Source: Ardenticatenaceae bacterium
GTDB taxonomy: Bacteria; Chloroflexota; Anaerolineae; Promineifilales; Promineifilaceae
Direction of reading: 5' to 3'
Assembly (NCBI GenBank): GCA_020634565.1
Contig: JACKBN010000003.1
Coordinates: 496,001 to 560,000 of the forward strand
DNA: 64,000 nucleotides
The translations under genes were made by a program, and so were the position numbers. Position 1 is the first letter of the stretch, and every line of letters starts with the position of its first letter. Below are positions 60,594 to 64,000 of this stretch, in pieces. Under the pieces are notes generated by a model. That model was not told where the DNA came from, did no database searches, and saw only the letters and a program-made list of their open reading frames with translations.

Positions 60594-62135
60594 ATGTCAG
60601 ACATAATTTTGGAAATGCGCAACATCACAAAAACATTTCCAGGTGTTAAAGCGCTAGACAATGTTAATTTCACCGTTCGTCAGGGCGAAATTCATGCGCT
60701 GGTTGGTGAAAATGGGGCCGGCAAATCTACACTGATGAAAGTGTTAAGCGGCGTTTACCCCCACGGGGAGTATACAGGCCAAATATATTATCAGGGCCAG
60801 GAATGCCGCTTTAGAGATGTTCGTGATAGTGAAAATTTAGGGCTTGTTATTATTCACCAGGAACTTGCCCTGGTTCCCCTGCTTTCAATTACCGAAAATA
60901 TTTTCCTGGGTAACGAGCGGCAAAAGAATGGCATTATCAACTGGTACGAGGCCATTGGTAAAACCCAGGAGCTTTTGAAAAAAGTGGGCCTCAATGAAGC
61001 GCCTGAAACGTTGATTACTGACCTGGGTGTGGGGAAGCAGCAGCTTGTTGAAATTGCCAAGGCGCTGTCCAAAGAAGTAAAACTCCTCATCTTGGATGAA
61101 CCAACCTCCAGCTTGAATGAAAGCGACAGTGACGCCCTGCTTGATCTGCTGTTGGAATTTAAGCAGCAGGGCATCTCCTCCATTCTTATCTCGCATAAAC
61201 TGAATGAAGTTTCCAAGGTGGCCGATTCGATCACGATTTTGCGCGACGGCGCAACGATTGAAACCCTGGACTGCCACAAAGAAGCCATTACCGAAGATCG
61301 CATTGTCAAAGGGATGGTAGGGCGCGATCTGACAAATCGTTATCCTGTCCGTGAGCCTAATATTTCTGATGTGATTTTTGAGGTGAAAGGTTGGAATGTT
61401 TATCATCCGCTGCATGACGATCGCAAAATGGTGCATAATGTGAATCTGCACGTAAAACGGGGCGAGGTTGTGGGGATTGCGGGTTTGATGGGCGCTGGTC
61501 GCACGGAATTGGCCATGAGTGTATTTGGGCATTCATACGGCCGTCATATCACCGGCAAAGTGTATAAGCATGGCCAGGAAATTGATGTGAGCTCGATAGA
61601 TAAAGCGATTTCCAATGGGCTGGCTTACGTTACTGAAGATCGCAAAAACTACGGACTTATTCTGATTGATGACATTAAAAATAATATCTCGCTAGCCAAC
61701 CTTAAGGGCATTGCCGACCGTCTGATTATCAACCAGCCTAAGTCATTGGCCGTAGCTCGCGAATATCGTGATAAACTGAGCATTAAATGTTCCAGCATCA
61801 TGCAGAAAACCGTTAATTTGTCTGGGGGCAACCAGCAAAAAGTCGTTTTAAGCAAATGGTTGTTTGCCAATCCTGACGTACTGATTTTAGATGAACCAAC
61901 CCGCGGCATTGATGTGGGCGCCAAATATGAAATTTATACCATCATCAATCAATTAGCTGACGAAGGCAAAGGCATTATCCTTATCTCATCCGAACTGCCG
62001 GAGATTTTAGGGGTTTGCGATCGCATCTATGTAATGAACGCGGGACGTATTGTTGGAGAAATGCCGAAAGCAGAAGCCTCACAGGAGAAGATTATGCAAA
62101 GCATTATGCGCCAAGAGGAGAAAGTTGCATCATGA
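60594..62135 (+). CDS. gguA: Sugar ABC transporter ATP-binding protein, GguA type
   Basis: The 513-residue protein carries two ATPase domains. The first has MSDIILEMRNITKTFPGVKALDNVNFTVRQGEIHALVGENGAGKSTLMKVLSG (Walker A GENGAGKST), LGVGKQQLVEIAKAL and LLILDEPTSSLNESD. The second starts VNLHVKRGEVVGIAGLMGAGRTELAMSVFG, with the degenerate Walker A usual in the second half of sugar ATPases, LSGGNQQKVVLSKWL and VLILDEPTRGIDVGAKYEIY. This is the CUT2 family (RbsA/XylG/MglA/GguA). GGGAGA lies 8 bases before ATG 60594. The TGA overlaps the ATG of gguB (ATGA). It has one ACGGCCGT, at 61538. Confidence 0.95.
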   Translation: MSDIILEMRNITKTFPGVKALDNVNFTVRQGEIHALVGENGAGKSTLMKVLSGVYPHGEYTGQIYYQGQECRFRDVRDSENLGLVIIHQELALVPLLSITENIFLGNERQKNGIINWYEAIGKTQELLKKVGLNEAPETLITDLGVGKQQLVEIAKALSKEVKLLILDEPTSSLNESDSDALLDLLLEFKQQGISSILISHKLNEVSKVADSITILRDGATIETLDCHKEAITEDRIVKGMVGRDLTNRYPVREPNISDVIFEVKGWNVYHPLHDDRKMVHNVNLHVKRGEVVGIAGLMGAGRTELAMSVFGHSYGRHITGKVYKHGQEIDVSSIDKAISNGLAYVTEDRKNYGLILIDDIKNNISLANLKGIADRLIINQPKSLAVAREYRDKLSIKCSSIMQKTVNLSGGNQQKVVLSKWLFANPDVLILDEPTRGIDVGAKYEIYTIINQLADEGKGIILISSELPEILGVCDRIYVMNAGRIVGEMPKAEASQEKIMQSIMRQEEKVAS

Positions 62136-63340
62136 GTGACATAACACCAGATCAAGTGGTTACCACCAGTAACCCTTTGGCCGGACTCTCAAAAGTATTA
62201 AGGGTAAATATTCGCCAATATGGCATGTTGGTTGCTTTGATTGCGATTATGATCTTTTTCCAGATCATGACCGACGGCATTTTGATGAAGCCGGTTAATC
62301 TGACCAACTTGATTCTTCAGAACAGCTACATCGTTATTATGGCGATTGGGATGTTGCTGTTAATTGTGGCCGGGCATATTGATTTGTCTGTAGGCTCCAT
62401 TGTGGCTTTTGTAGGTGCCTCGGCCGCCGTGATGACAGTCAGCTATGAGTTGAACTTTATCGTCACCATTATTGCTTGCCTGTTCCTCGGAGCTATTATT
62501 GGGGCGGCTCAAGGTTACTGGGTAGCTTATCAAAAAATCCCCTCCTTCATTGTGACACTGGCCGGTATGTTGGTGTTTCGCGGTTTAACACTGGCTCTGT
62601 TGGAAGGGCAATCCATTGGTCCATTCCCCACAGGATTTCAAAAGCTAAGCACGGGCTTTATTGCGGACATCTTTGGCAATGAAACCTTGAATATCACGGC
62701 ACTGTTAATGGGTGCGCTTGTTTCAGCGACGTTAATTTATTTTGACTTTCAAACCAGACGTAAGCAGCAGGAGTATCATATCAATGTCACCCCCTTGCCG
62801 CTTTTCATTTTGAAAAATGCGGTTTTGACCGGGGCCATCATGTATTTGTCTTATTTGATGGCGTCTTATAAGGGTTTGCCCAATGTGCTGGTGGTGCTGT
62901 TTATTTTGATTGTGGTTTATACCTTTGTGGCCAATCAGACAACTTTAGGCCGTCGTATTTTTGCCATCGGCGGTAATGAAAAAGCGGCCAAGCTCTCAGG
63001 TGTGAATACAGAGCGGCTGACCTTTTTTACCTTTGTCAATTTGGGCGTCCTTTCGGCATTGGCTGGTCTTGTTTTTGCGGCGCGGCTCAACGTGGCGACG
63101 CCCAAAGCGGGTAATGCGTTTGAACTGGATGTTATTGCTGCCTGTTTTATCGGTGGCGCTTCGATGTCCGGTGGGGTGGGTACCATCATTGGGGCCGTTA
63201 TCGGGGCGTTTGTGATGGGTGTGATGAACAATGGCATGTCTATTTTGGGCATTGGCATTGAGTGGCAGCAGGTAATTAAGGGGCTGGTTTTACTAGCGGC
63301 CGTTTTCTTTGACGTCTACAACAAAAACAAAAGTGGATAA
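62132..63340 (+). CDS. gguB: Sugar ABC transporter permease, GguB type
   Basis: The 402-residue permease has about ten membrane helices. CUT2 permease motifs are MGIGMLLLIVAGHIDLSVGSIVAFVGASAA (LSVGS), GAAQGYWVAYQKIPSFIVTLAGMLVFRGL, NQTTLGRRIFAIGGNEKAAKLSGVNTERLTFFTFV, and VIAACFIGGASMSGGVGTIIGAVIGAFVMGVMNNGMSILGI. Its length, greater than RbsC, matches XylH/GguB. It starts inside the gguA stop codon (ATGA), so the two are translationally coupled. It completes the ChvE-GguA-GguB transporter. A structured intergenic region follows at 63347. Confidence 0.95.
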   Translation: MSDITPDQVVTTSNPLAGLSKVLRVNIRQYGMLVALIAIMIFFQIMTDGILMKPVNLTNLILQNSYIVIMAIGMLLLIVAGHIDLSVGSIVAFVGASAAVMTVSYELNFIVTIIACLFLGAIIGAAQGYWVAYQKIPSFIVTLAGMLVFRGLTLALLEGQSIGPFPTGFQKLSTGFIADIFGNETLNITALLMGALVSATLIYFDFQTRRKQQEYHINVTPLPLFILKNAVLTGAIMYLSYLMASYKGLPNVLVVLFILIVVYTFVANQTTLGRRIFAIGGNEKAAKLSGVNTERLTFFTFVNLGVLSALAGLVFAARLNVATPKAGNAFELDVIAACFIGGASMSGGVGTIIGAVIGAFVMGVMNNGMSILGIGIEWQQVIKGLVLLAAVFFDVYNKNKSG

Positions 63341-63346
63341 CAGGCT

Positions 63347-63517
63347 GCGGCACACGTTTTAAGGTCCACGCCAGGTGCAGGTGGGTCTTTAAGTAATTTT
63401 CAACAAATATCATGAATGCCAATCAGGCAAATGAAAATTACTTTTAGGAGAACAAAAAGAGCTAATGAGCGATTTAATCTCAAGTTACTTTTTGTTCTCC
63501 ACATAAATGTGTGCCGC
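63347..63517 (+). ncRNA. Three-way-junction RNA structure downstream of gguB
   Basis: Three perfect inverted pairs are nested in order. Outer GCGGCACAC (63347) pairs with GTGTGCCGC (63509). Inside it AAGTAATTTTCA (63391) pairs with TGAAAATTACTT (63432), and GGAGAACAAAAAG (63447) pairs with CTTTTTGTTCTCC (63488). This folds as two stem-loops closed by an outer stem. It lies between gguB and the epimerase gene; it may be an intercistronic regulator, a small RNA or the remains of a mobile element. Confidence 0.5.
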
Positions 63518-63563
63518 ATTTGCTTCAAAATAACGACCGATGTGAGTTTAGGGAGAGGTTCGC

Positions 63564-64000
63564 ATGAAGCGTATACTGGTCACCGGTGCCACGGGAAAAG
63601 TAGGCCAGACGTTGATTAAGCGGCTGTTGGCCGACTCACAGTTTGATTCTTTCATTGTCCGCGCCCTGTACCATAACCGTGAATTAGAGCCTCATCCACG
63701 CCTTGAAGCTGTGCACGGCTCGATTGAACAGCTAGAAACTGTGGAAACAGCCCTGGCTGATGTGACCCACATTGTTCATCTGGCGACTGTAAAGGAAACT
63801 CCTGAGCAAATCATGGATGTGGCGGTAAAAGGTCTCTTTTGGCTGTTGGAAACCTGCCGCACCTCCGCCACATTTGAACAATTCATTATGATCGGCGGCG
63901 ATGCGGCCGTTGGTCATTTTGTATATCCCCATGCGCTGCCGGTCACGGAAGCCCAGCCGCACACCGCTTACCCAGGCTGTTACGCGCTTTCCAAAGTGTT
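63564..64000 (+). CDS. NAD(P)-dependent epimerase/dehydrogenase (SDR), cut by right edge
   Basis: The first 145 residues are present. MKRILVTGATGKVGQTLIKRLLADSQFD has the TGxxGxxG nucleotide-binding motif. VTHIVHLATVKETPEQIMDVAVKGLFWLLETCR and IMIGGDAAVG match extended SDR enzymes. The catalytic Y-x-x-x-K is at the end (CYALSK). GGGAGAGG lies just before the ATG at 63564, so this start is firm. Extended SDRs include UDP-sugar epimerases, sugar-acid dehydrogenases and reductases. Coming after chvE-gguAB, a role in breakdown of the imported sugar is likely (uronate dehydrogenase is one option); that is inference. Confidence 0.88.
   Translation, partial: MKRILVTGATGKVGQTLIKRLLADSQFDSFIVRALYHNRELEPHPRLEAVHGSIEQLETVETALADVTHIVHLATVKETPEQIMDVAVKGLFWLLETCRTSATFEQFIMIGGDAAVGHFVYPHALPVTEAQPHTAYPGCYALSKV

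Noticed and set aside
63416..63619. 67-codon reading frame after gguB
   Set aside because: It runs through the three-way-junction structure and overlaps the well-supported start of the epimerase gene in another frame.

Overview
The window reads as a chromosomal segment of a Chloroflexota bacterium (Anaerolineae/Ardenticatenia-like). This rests on protein flavour: paired giant SARP-STAND regulators, secreted PD40 propeller and C-terminal 'LYVPLIMRN' proteins, Asp/Glu/Thr-rich lipoproteins, PaaABCD without PaaE, and a ChvE/GguAB sugar transporter. No rRNA or tRNA gene was seen, so the placement is inference. Two genome-wide signatures stand out. One is the palindromic octamer ACGGCCGT, which I count about 100 times, mostly inside genes. 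The other is a set of word-like intergenic repeats (ACAGAG/CGCAGAG, ACCGTTTACCG, AATTACC, CAAGTG, CATTCCGA and CCGCGGCTAC types). They usually form hairpins and start at or just before stop codons.

Layout, left to right. 0-3.6 kb: a truncated membrane protein, trmD on an apparently leaderless promoter, a URO-D family protein and an acyl-CoA dehydrogenase. 3.7-5.5 kb: a frameshifted SulP permease. 5.5-9.6 kb: a minus-strand phenylacetyl-CoA epoxidase block (paaA, a two-domain paaB, paaC, paaD) with an enoyl-CoA hydratase. 9.7-16.1 kb: two SARP/NB-ARC/TPR regulators flanking a 43-residue exported peptide. 16.2-20.8 kb: a HEVGH metallopeptidase-like protein divergent from a modular lipoprotein. 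20.9-24.8 kb: a channel-like membrane protein, then a membrane protein-HTH-histidine kinase-response regulator operon with a consensus promoter. 25-29 kb: a heterodimeric ABC exporter (minus strand) whose long 5' leader encodes a 22-residue peptide with its own ribosome binding site.

29.2-37 kb: a fused DppB-DppC permease, an alpha/beta hydrolase, a GlcD-type oxidase, an EEP-family phosphodiesterase and a sulfide:quinone oxidoreductase with a 44-residue companion. 37.2-41.3 kb (minus): a PPDK_N-like protein, a lysyl-oxidase-like lipoprotein and a DUF3179 lipoprotein. 41.5-44.6 kb: a deiodinase-like protein with an in-frame UGA in its redox motif, read here as a selenoprotein, then an FeS photolyase/cryptochrome and a GNAT protein. 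44.8-54.8 kb: a mosaic propeller protein, an unknown protein, a SpoIIE-type phosphatase, a GT-C glycosyltransferase carrying two in-frame repeat copies, a GT-A-like protein and an alkyltransferase-like (ATL) protein.

54.8-58.8 kb (minus): aldo/keto reductase, methyltransferase, YwbE protein, enoyl-CoA hydratase and a LacI-type regulator. 58.8-64 kb: a LacI-type operator and promoter drive chvE-gguA-gguB, followed by an NAD-dependent epimerase/dehydrogenase cut by the right edge. This last block has only one ACGGCCGT and looks like a sugar-uptake module, possibly acquired.

Strongest candidates for something undescribed are the UGA-containing deiodinase-like gene, the leader peptide of the ABC exporter, the repeats that supply stop codons or lie in frame inside genes, and the exported peptide between the two STAND regulators.
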